From an uncultured Mucispirillum sp. (GTDB lineage Bacteria; Chrysiogenota; Deferribacteres; Deferribacterales; Mucispirillaceae): 64,000 bases of DNA. Position numbers and translations under genes: made by a program. Where the stretch lies: assembly GCA_944326705.1 (NCBI GenBank), contig CALVEY010000003.1, positions 1-64,000 on the forward strand, read 5' to 3'. Shown here piece after piece: positions 54,219-62,145 of the stretch (the first letter of the stretch is position 1; every line of letters starts with the position of its first letter). The notes below the pieces were generated by a model, which was not told where the DNA came from, did not search any database, and worked only from the letters and a program-made list of their open reading frames with translations.

Positions 54219-54448
54219 TGGGCAGCATAGGACCATGGCAGGTTGTTTTAATACTATTAGTTATAGTATTACTTTTCGGAGCTAAAAAACTCCCACAAAT
54301 AGGTAAAGGTATGGGCGAAGCTCTTAGAAATTTCAAAAAATCTGTTAATGATATTGACGATGCAACAGATATTACTCCTATTGCATCAAAAAGAACTGAA
54401 GATGTTTCTAAAACAGCAAACAGCTCTGAAGAGAAAAAAGATGCTTAG
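54218..54448 (+). CDS. tatA: Twin-arginine translocase subunit TatA/TatE
   Basis: The 76-residue product has one N-terminal membrane segment (MGSIGPWQVVLILLVIVLLF), the family FGAKKLPQIGKGMGEALRNFKK motif including the FG hinge, and a charged tail. TatA forms the pore of the twin-arginine export system. It is preceded by a GGAGG site. tatC is not in the window. Confidence 0.95.
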   Translation: MGSIGPWQVVLILLVIVLLFGAKKLPQIGKGMGEALRNFKKSVNDIDDATDITPIASKRTEDVSKTANSSEEKKDA

Positions 54449-54480
54449 TCTTGTTTAAACACAATATACTTTTGTATAAT

Positions 54481-54522
54481 AAAGGCTTGAAGTTTAATAC
54501 TTAAAGCCTTTATGTGTTTTTT
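54481..54522 (+). terminator. Terminator of lnt-tatA
   Basis: AAAGGCTT / AAGCCTTT form a stem with an inner AAGT / ACTT pair, followed by a run of T. It overlaps the first possible start codon of the ecfT frame, which argues against that start. Confidence 0.75.
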
Positions 54523-54529
54523 CATAAGT

Positions 54530-55324
54530 ATGAATAAAATCTATTTTGGCAAATATATTGAGCTTGAATCCCCTTCAATTATCCATTTACTTAATCCACT
54601 TATCAAGCTGATTATTATATCTATTGCAGCGGCTCTTATATTCTATTTCGGCAGAAATATTTACTCTTATGCTGTGATGACTTTTATCTGGCTTATACTT
54701 ATATTTCTATCAGGCAGAATATTTAAGCAGGCGTTTTCTGCAATTAAATCATTTAAAATGTTATATATTTTTATTTTTGTAACAATGCTTTTTTTTGGTG
54801 AAAATGGCGGTTTTTCTATATATTTTACAGAGGAAGCTTTATTTACTGCATTATTATCTACTTATCAGTTTATGCTTATTGTGGCTTATTCCTGCCTGCT
54901 GACACTTACCACTTCACCATCTGAAATAGCAAAAACTTTATATATTTTTATAAAACCTTTTAAAATATTTAAAGTAAATATAGAAAATACAGGGCTTTCT
55001 ATGCTTATTGCCATAAGATTTATTCCACTGCTTTTTGAAGAAGCATCTAAAATTATTACTGCCCAAAAACTGCGCGGGCTTTGGATAGATAATAAGTCAT
55101 TTAAATATAAAATTAAGTTTATTTTTAATATGGATTCATTTATTATCCCACTTTTTGTGCGTGTATTTCACTATGCAGAACAGCTTTCTATCACCGCTTT
55201 ATATAGAAATAATATTGATAATGTATTAAAGCTTGATAAAATAAATACAAGAGATATATGTTTTCTTATATGCTTTATTTTATTTACAGGTGCTTTTTAT
55301 GCAGCAGCAGAATATTTATTATAA
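54530..55324 (+). CDS. Energy-coupling factor transporter membrane protein EcfT/CbiQ family
   Basis: EcfT couples ATPase subunits to substrate-binding membrane proteins for vitamin or metal uptake. From the ATG at 54530 (264 residues) the product has five to six membrane segments and the coupling-helix motif AQKLRGLW, the family A-x-x-R-G pattern. An upstream in-frame start at 54512 lies inside a terminator. No ECF ATPase or S component gene is near. Its end overlaps the truA start. Confidence 0.85.
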   Translation: MNKIYFGKYIELESPSIIHLLNPLIKLIIISIAAALIFYFGRNIYSYAVMTFIWLILIFLSGRIFKQAFSAIKSFKMLYIFIFVTMLFFGENGGFSIYFTEEALFTALLSTYQFMLIVAYSCLLTLTTSPSEIAKTLYIFIKPFKIFKVNIENTGLSMLIAIRFIPLLFEEASKIITAQKLRGLWIDNKSFKYKIKFIFNMDSFIIPLFVRVFHYAEQLSITALYRNNIDNVLKLDKINTRDICFLICFILFTGAFYAAAEYLL

Positions 55325-56099
55325 AGCATGCCTTATATCCTACTGCGGCGATAATTATAATGGCTGGCAGCGTCAGAAAAATGCGGTAGGAGTGCAGAAT
55401 ATTATAGAAAATACACTTTCTAAGCTTTATGAAAATAAAATACTTATAGCAGGAAGCGGCAGAACAGATACAGGCGTCCATGCCTTAGGACAGGTATTTA
55501 ATTTTGCAGCAGAAAAGTATTTTGATAATAATACTCTAATGCGGGCTTTAAACAGCCTTTTACCAAAAGATATTGCTGTGCTTGAAATTGCAGATGTTAC
55601 AAAAGAATTTCATTCAGGAAAATCTATAAAATCTAAAACTTATGAGTATAAAATAATAAATACCCCTATCCATAATCCATTTATGATAAACCGTGCTTTA
55701 TGGATAAGAAACTATATAGACAGGAAATATTTAGAAAATACCCTTTCATATTTCTGCGGCACTTATGATTTTCAATCATTCTGCGTGAAAAAAACAAAGA
55801 AAGAAAATACTATCCGCACAGTTAATTATGTTAAATTAATATCTGATGATGAAAATATTTCTATACTTATTAATGCAAGCGGTTTTCTACATAATATGGT
55901 CAGAATAATTACAGGCACAGCTTTAAAAATAGTAAAAGATAACTTAAAGCCTGAAACTGTACTTAATATTATGGAGCAGAAAGACAGAAGAATGGCTGGA
56001 CCTACTGCCCCAGCCTGCGCCCTTTACCAAAAGGAAGCAATTTATAATAATGATAATATACCAGGTCTTAAAGGGATTCCTGCAAAATATTTACTTTAA
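55299..56099 (+). CDS. truA: tRNA pseudouridine(38-40) synthase TruA
   Basis: TruA modifies uridines 38-40 in the anticodon arm of tRNAs. The ATG at 55299 (266 residues) follows an AGGTG site; a GTG at 55290 is less likely. YCGDNYNGWQRQKNAVGVQN and the active-site SGRTDTGVHALGQV (catalytic Asp) are diagnostic, with SFCVKKTKKENTIRTV later. Its 3' end overlaps the convergent ROK gene by 4 bases. Confidence 0.96.
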   Translation: MQQQNIYYKACLISYCGDNYNGWQRQKNAVGVQNIIENTLSKLYENKILIAGSGRTDTGVHALGQVFNFAAEKYFDNNTLMRALNSLLPKDIAVLEIADVTKEFHSGKSIKSKTYEYKIINTPIHNPFMINRALWIRNYIDRKYLENTLSYFCGTYDFQSFCVKKTKKENTIRTVNYVKLISDDENISILINASGFLHNMVRIITGTALKIVKDNLKPETVLNIMEQKDRRMAGPTAPACALYQKEAIYNNDNIPGLKGIPAKYLL

Positions 56100-56977
56100 A
56101 GCCCAAAAAATAAGGCTGCTCCCCCTGCCATACCTGCCTGATTTTTTAGTGCAGCGCGCTCTATTTTTACCCTGCCCTTATATGCTGGGAAAATAATGTT
56201 ATTAAATTCTTCTTCCATTGGCTGAATATAATATTCTGCAAGCTCAGAAAGTCCGCCCCCAAATTTTATTTTTTCAGGGCAGAATAAAGCTGAAATATTT
56301 GCAAAAGCACCAGCCAGCAGTCTGCCATATTCTTTAAATGCTTCTAATGCGTGTATATCACCACTTGAAGCAAGCTCACCTAACTGAACAGGGTTAATCT
56401 CTTTTCCTGTAATATTTTTATATATTTCTTTTAAGCCGCCAGTAGAGCAGTATTCATCTAAACAGCCCCGCCTTCCACAGCCGCACTGCCTGCCGTGGAA
56501 ATCTATAGAAAGATGACCTATCTCAAATAAAGTAATATTTGACTGTAAAAGCTTTCCATTTAATATTAATCCGCCGCCAAAACCTGAGCCTAATGTGCAG
56601 AACACCATATTTTTTACTGATTTTTTATCACCAAAAACATATTCGCCGTAAGCTGCTAAATTTGCATCGTTTTCTGCCAATACTTTTATATTAAATATGC
56701 TTTCTAAATCTGTCCTTATATGTTTACCATTTAATATATTCAGGTTAGGGGCAAATATTTCATCTTTTTCTATATCATATCCCCCAGGAAGTGCCGCTGC
56801 AATACCTGCTGGTTTTTCATCTAATCCTGCCATAATGCTTTTTACTGTATCTATAAAACCAGAATATGTTTCTTCTTTTAAAACTGTCCGTTTTTCTTCG
56901 CTGATATTGCCATTAATATCAACAAGCCCGCTTTTTATTGATGATGCACCTATATCTAATGATAATACTTTGCCCAT
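56096..56977 (-). CDS. ROK-family sugar kinase
   Basis: ROK kinases phosphorylate glucose or related sugars. The start at 56977 (293 residues, MGKVLSLDIGASSIKSG) has an AGG eight bases upstream; a longer frame is less likely. The ATP-binding motif is LDIGASSIKSGLVD, the sugar-binding motif ENDANLAAYGEYVFG, and the ROK zinc motif is GRQCGCGRRGCLDEYCS. All of these are present, so it is a kinase and not the repressor type (no HTH domain). Substrate is uncertain. It diverges from the alkD gene. Confidence 0.93.
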   Translation of the reverse strand: MGKVLSLDIGASSIKSGLVDINGNISEEKRTVLKEETYSGFIDTVKSIMAGLDEKPAGIAAALPGGYDIEKDEIFAPNLNILNGKHIRTDLESIFNIKVLAENDANLAAYGEYVFGDKKSVKNMVFCTLGSGFGGGLILNGKLLQSNITLFEIGHLSIDFHGRQCGCGRRGCLDEYCSTGGLKEIYKNITGKEINPVQLGELASSGDIHALEAFKEYGRLLAGAFANISALFCPEKIKFGGGLSELAEYYIQPMEEEFNNIIFPAYKGRVKIERAALKNQAGMAGGAALFFGL

Positions 56978-57042
56978 AATATTGACCTGCCCTCGTATTA
57001 AAACTATCATAATAATATTTTTTATGATATTATATTATAAAA

Positions 57043-57810
57043 ATGAACAAAACAAGTTTTTTTATGGAAAAAGCAGTAGAGCAGTATTGTAAAAATATAG
57101 AGCAGTTTATTTTAAATAACGCCGATGCAAAAAAAATAGCAAATATTAAAATATATCTTAAAAACCAGGCAGAAATCATATACGGAATACCTATGAAAAG
57201 GTTAAAGTCATTATTCTTAAAACATTTATCAGAATTTGACAACTTAGAAAGTGAATATATATACAGCCTTATAAATGAGCTTTTTATCTCAAAAGCATAT
57301 GAAAAACAGATTATAGCCTGTATGCTTTTAGAAAGATACTATTATAAATTTCAGGAAGAAAATATTATAAGGCTGATAAAAGATTATATTTTAAATGATA
57401 TTATTATTAACTGGGCAATTGCTGACCAGGTATCAACTAACACATTTAGTAAATTTAATAATAAATCATTTCTCCATGAATTCGCTTTAAGTGACCACTA
57501 TCTTTTAAGGCGCTGCAGCGTAACAGTCTTTGCAGAAATGCCTTTAACAGATGAAGATATAAATATGCTTATAAATAACATCAGAGAGCTTTTTCAGGAA
57601 AAAAATGAATATGTTATGCGAGCAGCTGGCTGGGCATGCAGAAATATTTTAAACTATAATGAAAGCAGATATTTTCAGTTTATAGATGAAAGCAGTCACC
57701 TTATGCCAAGAATAATGCTTAGAAATGCCATAGAATTTTTAGATGAAGATATAAGAGTAAATATTTTAGTTTCATCAAAAGAAAAAAGGGACAGTATTAA
57801 GAATAAGTAA
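57043..57810 (+). CDS. DNA alkylation repair enzyme (AlkD family)
   Basis: AlkD glycosylases with HEAT-like repeats remove bulky or positively charged alkylated bases. The 255 residues follow the family pattern (IYGIPMKRLKSLFLKHL, then a repeat set and NWAIADQVSTNTF). Helical repeats run across the whole length; the catalytic tryptophan and aspartate region is consistent with WAIAD. The start lacks a strong ribosome site. It diverges from the ROK gene with only 65 bases between. Confidence 0.85.
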   Translation: MNKTSFFMEKAVEQYCKNIEQFILNNADAKKIANIKIYLKNQAEIIYGIPMKRLKSLFLKHLSEFDNLESEYIYSLINELFISKAYEKQIIACMLLERYYYKFQEENIIRLIKDYILNDIIINWAIADQVSTNTFSKFNNKSFLHEFALSDHYLLRRCSVTVFAEMPLTDEDINMLINNIRELFQEKNEYVMRAAGWACRNILNYNESRYFQFIDESSHLMPRIMLRNAIEFLDEDIRVNILVSSKEKRDSIKNK

Positions 57811-58402
57811 CTAAAATTTACCTGTAATCAGCTAATCATTTTTTAAATATATAAGCAAAGTAGCTGGCTGAATAATAAATTTCAATTTATATATTAATTC
57901 TGCTTTGCCCCCATTTTTTTGGAAGGATATTTAATTAATACATAATAATAAAGATAAAATGGATAAGAATTTAAAAAATAGCCTTTAAGCTTAATATATT
58001 ATATGACCCCATTTCTGCTTTTAAGAGATACCCCAAGTTATTTCATTATCTTTGCGACTTAATTGTATATGAGCAATTTTTTCGAAATGTTTTGCTGTCA
58101 GATTGTCTGAGCGTTAGCGAGTTGCTGCAGCAATGGAGAAAAAATTGTGAATGATTATGCAATTCGGAGCATAAGGAATGAAATAACAAAAATTTTGCTT
58201 TATGAGATTTGCGGCGGTAGTGATAGTGTAATATATTATGCAAATATAAATTATTAAAAATATAAAACATCAATTTTATTGTAAAATAATTGCTTTTTAT
58301 TAAAGTTTAAAAAAATGGGAGTAATGCAAAAACATATTAATTGATTATAATATATATTTGATTTCTAATATTAACACTTAATTTATCAACAAGGATATTT
58401 TT
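57811..58402. other. 592-base gap with an unusual less AT-rich segment
   Basis: No gene is supported here. A segment at about 58095-58215 is clearly richer in G and C than its surroundings (TGTCTGAGCGTTAGCGAG, then CAATTCGGAGCATAAGG, then GAGATTTGCGGCGG). It contains several stop codons in each frame. It resembles a decayed coding fragment or a dispersed intergenic repeat. Confidence 0.4.
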
Positions 58403-58702
58403 ATGGATAAAAATTTTATAAACACTTATTTTAAAAAAAGCAATATCATTCTTTTTTATTTTACTTGCAGGTATTAATATTATATTTAATATATTGAAAC
58501 AATACAGTATTGCAAATAATTTTTTACTATTTAGCATTTTTGCTCTGTATTCCTTTTGTTTGGATTAATCATATTTAATCTTAAAGAAATTATCCAAAAT
58601 AAAAACTATAAAAAAATTTATAGTATAGTATACACTTCTATATTTTTCATTATTATATTAATGATTATAAATGATAATATAAATTATCAATATAGCAAAT
58701 AA
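58403..58702 (+). pseudogene. Decayed small membrane protein gene with two frameshifts
   Basis: An ATG with an upstream AAGGA opens a frame MDKNFINTYFKK that ends after 24 codons. In the next frame SFFFILLAGINIIFNILKQY and NFLLFSIFALYSF continue, and then a third frame gives GLIIFNLKEIIQNKNYKKIY to a stop at 58702. Joining the three frames at the poly-A site near 58433 and the T-rich site near 58556 gives one protein of about 100 residues with three membrane segments. Either two frameshift mutations or sequencing errors explain this. Confidence 0.6.
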
Positions 58703-58711
58703 TACTAATCT

Positions 58712-60106
58712 TTAAGAAAGCGGTGCTTTAAATTCAAAAGTAAACCTTAAGCCGTTATCTATACGCTCTACCTTTGATTTGCCGTGGTGTCTTTCTACTA
58801 TTGTGCCGGCAATTACAATGCCCCAGTAGTCAAAACTTTGGGAAAGCATAGTATGTTTCCATGGGCTAAACATACTTTCAATAATATAATCTGCTACTTC
58901 CACACCTTCTAAATCTATATTTATAGTAAAGAAATCACTGTTTGATGAAAGTGTGATTTTAAAATGCAGGCTCTGGCAGTTAGAAAAATAGCGGATATTA
59001 TCCTTTAAAATATAGCATACTGCTAATTTTAAAAACATCTTGTTGCCAAGTATATGAAAAGGTCTGCTCTCTGCTAAATTATACTCTACTTCATAACTGT
59101 CAGTAAATTTATAAAGATATGCTGTAAAATTCCTGTCTACATTTTTTTCTGCCAGAGAAACAACCAGCTGGCTCATAAACTCATTTATATCAACATTTTC
59201 TGTAAGCTTAAATGATATTGCATGGGTATAGTCATTATATCCTGCAATAATTTCTTCTATTAAAAGCAGTTTATTATCAACAATCTTCCATAAGTTCTGC
59301 ATGTGAGCATCAGACTCTGTTTTTGTTTTTATCTGCCTAATAAAGCCCCCGGCAGCAGTTAATGCATTCATTACATTATGGGATAAATGGCGAGAAAAAC
59401 CTGCCACAATAGACTGCTCTTCTATTTTACGCATTTGAAGTATTTTTGTAATTTTAGTAGTTATATCATCAAAAATAATTTCAAAATTATAGCTGTCATC
59501 ACTTAATGCTATTACATGGCCAGCAATACTTATGCTCTCCCCTTTCTTATTTATCAGCTTGCCTGAAAAATTAGAATCAGAGCCCTGCAAAGCAGCCCCC
59601 ATACAGCGCTTTACTTCTATTGCTGTATTTTCATCAAATATTTTAAATATATTTTCTTCTATTAAAAAGTCATCATCTTGGTATACTTTTGCAAATTTTC
59701 TATTATAAAAGAAAATATCCCCAGTTAAGTCTATCTCTACAATACTTTCTGGCGATGCGTTTAAGATATGCTCTAACTTATTCATAAAATAAGTTATACG
59801 CTGCAAACCGCCTTCCTTTTCCATATATGGAGAGTATTTGCCTGCTATTTTTGTCATAAAAAAAGTATCAAGGCTTGCATGGACTGCAGTTTTTATGGAA
59901 TCTATATCATTAGAACTGTCTATAAAATAGCTGCCATTATAGGGATTTTTGTCTTTTACAATAATCACAAAGCAGGACGGAGAATATTCATCAGGAAATT
60001 CTGTAACGATAGCGTGTGCTTCATTTTTACTGCACAGCTTAAAATGGTCATTTAATTCTTTTGCAATCCCTTCATAATGCGGAAGGTTTACATAAACATG
60101 TCTCAC
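58712..60106 (-). CDS. PAS-containing histidine kinase-like protein lacking the G1 box
   Basis: The 464-residue product has an N-terminal domain of about 100 residues with a receiver-like order of elements but no clear Asp pocket. A PAS domain follows (about 112-220), then a dimerisation region with SRHLSHNVMNALT (His243). The ATP-binding domain keeps an N-box-like LKDNIRYF and a G2-like WGIVIAGTIVERHHGKS. The normal D-x-G-x-G box is replaced by INIDLEGVEVADYI. It may be a weak kinase or a signalling scaffold. No response regulator gene is adjacent. Confidence 0.7.
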   Translation of the reverse strand: MRHVYVNLPHYEGIAKELNDHFKLCSKNEAHAIVTEFPDEYSPSCFVIIVKDKNPYNGSYFIDSSNDIDSIKTAVHASLDTFFMTKIAGKYSPYMEKEGGLQRITYFMNKLEHILNASPESIVEIDLTGDIFFYNRKFAKVYQDDDFLIEENIFKIFDENTAIEVKRCMGAALQGSDSNFSGKLINKKGESISIAGHVIALSDDSYNFEIIFDDITTKITKILQMRKIEEQSIVAGFSRHLSHNVMNALTAAGGFIRQIKTKTESDAHMQNLWKIVDNKLLLIEEIIAGYNDYTHAISFKLTENVDINEFMSQLVVSLAEKNVDRNFTAYLYKFTDSYEVEYNLAESRPFHILGNKMFLKLAVCYILKDNIRYFSNCQSLHFKITLSSNSDFFTINIDLEGVEVADYIIESMFSPWKHTMLSQSFDYWGIVIAGTIVERHHGKSKVERIDNGLRFTFEFKAPLS

Positions 60107-60170
60107 AATATTCTCCCCAGTGTTCTTTTACGCTATCATTATAATGCACCATTGTCAAGGTGCTTATATT

Positions 60171-60689
60171 CTAACCACAGAGAAAACTCTCAAAATATAT
60201 TTCAACAACAGCATTGTTTTTTAATACATTATTCATTTTAGCTTTTAAATCACGCTTTATATATGCCATAATAGACGGTCTGTCTATATCTATAACAGGA
60301 TAATTTTTCATCATATTTCTTATTTCATTAACAGTCTGTGCCGTAATTTCTTCTATAGCTTCTGCATCTTTTTTACTATGGGCTTCAAATACAATATCTA
60401 TTTTAAAATATCCAGGGGTATCTGTTTCTCTTAACTTATAAGCATCGCAGTATATATCATTTATGCGCACATAATAAAGCTGCCTGTTTTTTTTCTCACT
60501 TTTTACTTTATACATATCATAAATGGTAGGTTCCTGTCTTTTTAATGTTACTTTTGAGAAATCTGCCTGTTTAATATCTATTTTGCCATAAAGCTCCCAA
60601 ATAACCAGCACTATGGCAGTCATTACTAAAAGCCATATAAGTAATTTTACTAATTTTTTGAATGTTGTATCTTTTCTTTCTTTACTCAT
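60171..60689 (-). CDS. FliL-like membrane-anchored protein
   Basis: The ATG at 60689 gives 172 residues (MSKERKDTTF). One anchor segment (about 12-33) is followed by a linker and a C-terminal domain whose order (FKIDIVFEAHSKKDAEAIEE, then KRDLKAKMNNVL and VEIYFESFL) resembles FliL, the flagellar stator-supporting protein. Similarity is structural more than by sequence, so this is tentative. It is a lone gene between the kinase and mtaB; a second, longer frame from 60704 is possible. Confidence 0.5.
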   Translation of the reverse strand: MSKERKDTTFKKLVKLLIWLLVMTAIVLVIWELYGKIDIKQADFSKVTLKRQEPTIYDMYKVKSEKKNRQLYYVRINDIYCDAYKLRETDTPGYFKIDIVFEAHSKKDAEAIEEITAQTVNEIRNMMKNYPVIDIDRPSIMAYIKRDLKAKMNNVLKNNAVVEIYFESFLCG

Positions 60690-60747
60690 ACAAAATAATA
60701 TCATATTATTTTACTTTATTAAAGAGATATTTATAAGGGAGCATACA

Positions 60748-62004
60748 TTGAATATATATTTTGTTACATTTGGCTGCAAAGTAAATGCAGGGGAAGACCA
60801 GTATTATTTATCACAGCTTATTGAACAGGGTTTTAAAGAAGCTGCATCAATCCATGATGCAGATATAGTTGTAATAAATACATGCGCAGTAACAGAAACT
60901 GCTGCTAAAAAATCAGCCCATTATATAGAAAAATTAAGAAAAGAAAATAAAGACTTAAAAATAATTGTTACAGGCTGCCTGACTGAAGAAAAAGGTATAT
61001 CACTTAAAGAATACGGTGCAGATATAGTTGTAACTAACGGCTCAAAAAGTCAGCTTGTAAACCATATATTAAATTTAACTGATGGTTATATTAAAGCATC
61101 TGATGGCAGCTTTGCAGGGGGTGCATTATTATCTCATACAAGCACTAAAACAAGAGCATTTTATAAAATACAAGACGGATGCGATGCTTTTTGCACATAC
61201 TGCATAATCCCAGAGCTTAGGGGTAAGCCAAAAAGTATGCCAAAAGATGAAGTAATAAGCGGATTTAAAAAGCTTTTATCATTAGGCTATAAAGAAATAG
61301 TGCTTGTAGGTATACATATAGGGCTTTACGGCAAAGATTTAGAAATAAATATAACTGATATTTTAGAAGAACTTGTAAAAATTGAAGGTGATTTCCGCAT
61401 AAGGCTTACCAGTATAGAGATTAATGAAATAGATGACAGATTATTATATTTAATAAAAGATAATAAAAAAATATGCCCGCACCTGCATATTCCATTACAA
61501 AGCGGCTGCGATAAAATTTTATCACTTATGGGCAGAAAATATAAAAAAGATGACTATATAAAATTAATTGAAAAAGCACGAAGCATTATACCAAATGTAA
61601 CAATAGGCTCAGATATTATTGCAGGCTTTCCTTCTGAAACTGATGAAGATTTTAATGATACACTTAAAACTTTACAATCTGCAGGTACAGAGTTTTATCA
61701 TGCCTTTCCATATTCTGAAAGAAAAGGCACAGTGGCAGAAAATATGGAAAATAAAGTAGATGTAAAAATAAGAGAAGAAAGAGCCGCATTATTAAGACAG
61801 CAGGGGCTTAAAAGCCTTATGAATTTATATAATAACTCCATTGGCAAAACATACAGAGTTCTCTCAGAAAAAGGCAGCAAAGGCCATACAGAAAACTATA
61901 TGCTTATACATTATGATAAAAATACAGAACCAAACAAGTTTATAGATGTATTAGTAACAGAAATAAAAGATAATAAACTGTTTGGAAAAGTGGTGGAAAA
62001 ATAA
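60748..62004 (+). CDS. mtaB: tRNA ms2t6A37 methylthiotransferase MtaB
   Basis: MtaB is a radical SAM enzyme that adds a methylthio group to t6A37 of tRNAs reading ANN codons. A TTG at 60748 with an AGGGAG site six bases upstream is the best start; the product has 418 residues. The UPF0004 domain has three iron-sulfur cysteines (FGCKVNAG, NTCAVTET, TGCLTEE), and the radical SAM motif is CDAFCTYCIIPELRGKP. A TRAM-like C-terminal domain follows. The protein is preceded by the divergent FliL-like gene. Confidence 0.94.
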   Translation: MNIYFVTFGCKVNAGEDQYYLSQLIEQGFKEAASIHDADIVVINTCAVTETAAKKSAHYIEKLRKENKDLKIIVTGCLTEEKGISLKEYGADIVVTNGSKSQLVNHILNLTDGYIKASDGSFAGGALLSHTSTKTRAFYKIQDGCDAFCTYCIIPELRGKPKSMPKDEVISGFKKLLSLGYKEIVLVGIHIGLYGKDLEINITDILEELVKIEGDFRIRLTSIEINEIDDRLLYLIKDNKKICPHLHIPLQSGCDKILSLMGRKYKKDDYIKLIEKARSIIPNVTIGSDIIAGFPSETDEDFNDTLKTLQSAGTEFYHAFPYSERKGTVAENMENKVDVKIREERAALLRQQGLKSLMNLYNNSIGKTYRVLSEKGSKGHTENYMLIHYDKNTEPNKFIDVLVTEIKDNKLFGKVVEK

Positions 62005-62031
62005 TATATTAAAATAATTACTATAAAATTT

Positions 62032-62059
62032 AGCCTTTCTATAAGAAAGGCTTTTTTTA
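62032..62059 (+). terminator. Terminator of mtaB
   Basis: AGCCTTTCT / AGAAAGGCT with a 3-base loop is followed by seven T, 28 bases after the mtaB stop. Confidence 0.85.
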
Positions 62060-62074
62060 TTTTGATTTTTTAAT

Positions 62075-62111
62075 AAAAAAAGACTGCCACAGAGAATGCT
62101 CTGTGACAGTC
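62075..62111 (-). terminator. Terminator of the flavocytochrome c gene
   Basis: GACTG(C)CACAGAG pairs with CTCTGTG(A)CAGTC around a 4-base loop and ends in T residues on the minus strand. It sits 35 bases after the flavocytochrome stop. Confidence 0.85.
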
Positions 62112-62145
62112 CACTAGAAGATGTATATTTGAGGTAAAGGGTTTA

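Noticed and set aside
58046-58273. Minus-strand frame of 75 codons in the 58-kb gap
   Set aside because: The composition is erratic (runs of His, Cys, Leu and Ser), there is no ribosome site and no family match; it is more likely non-coding.
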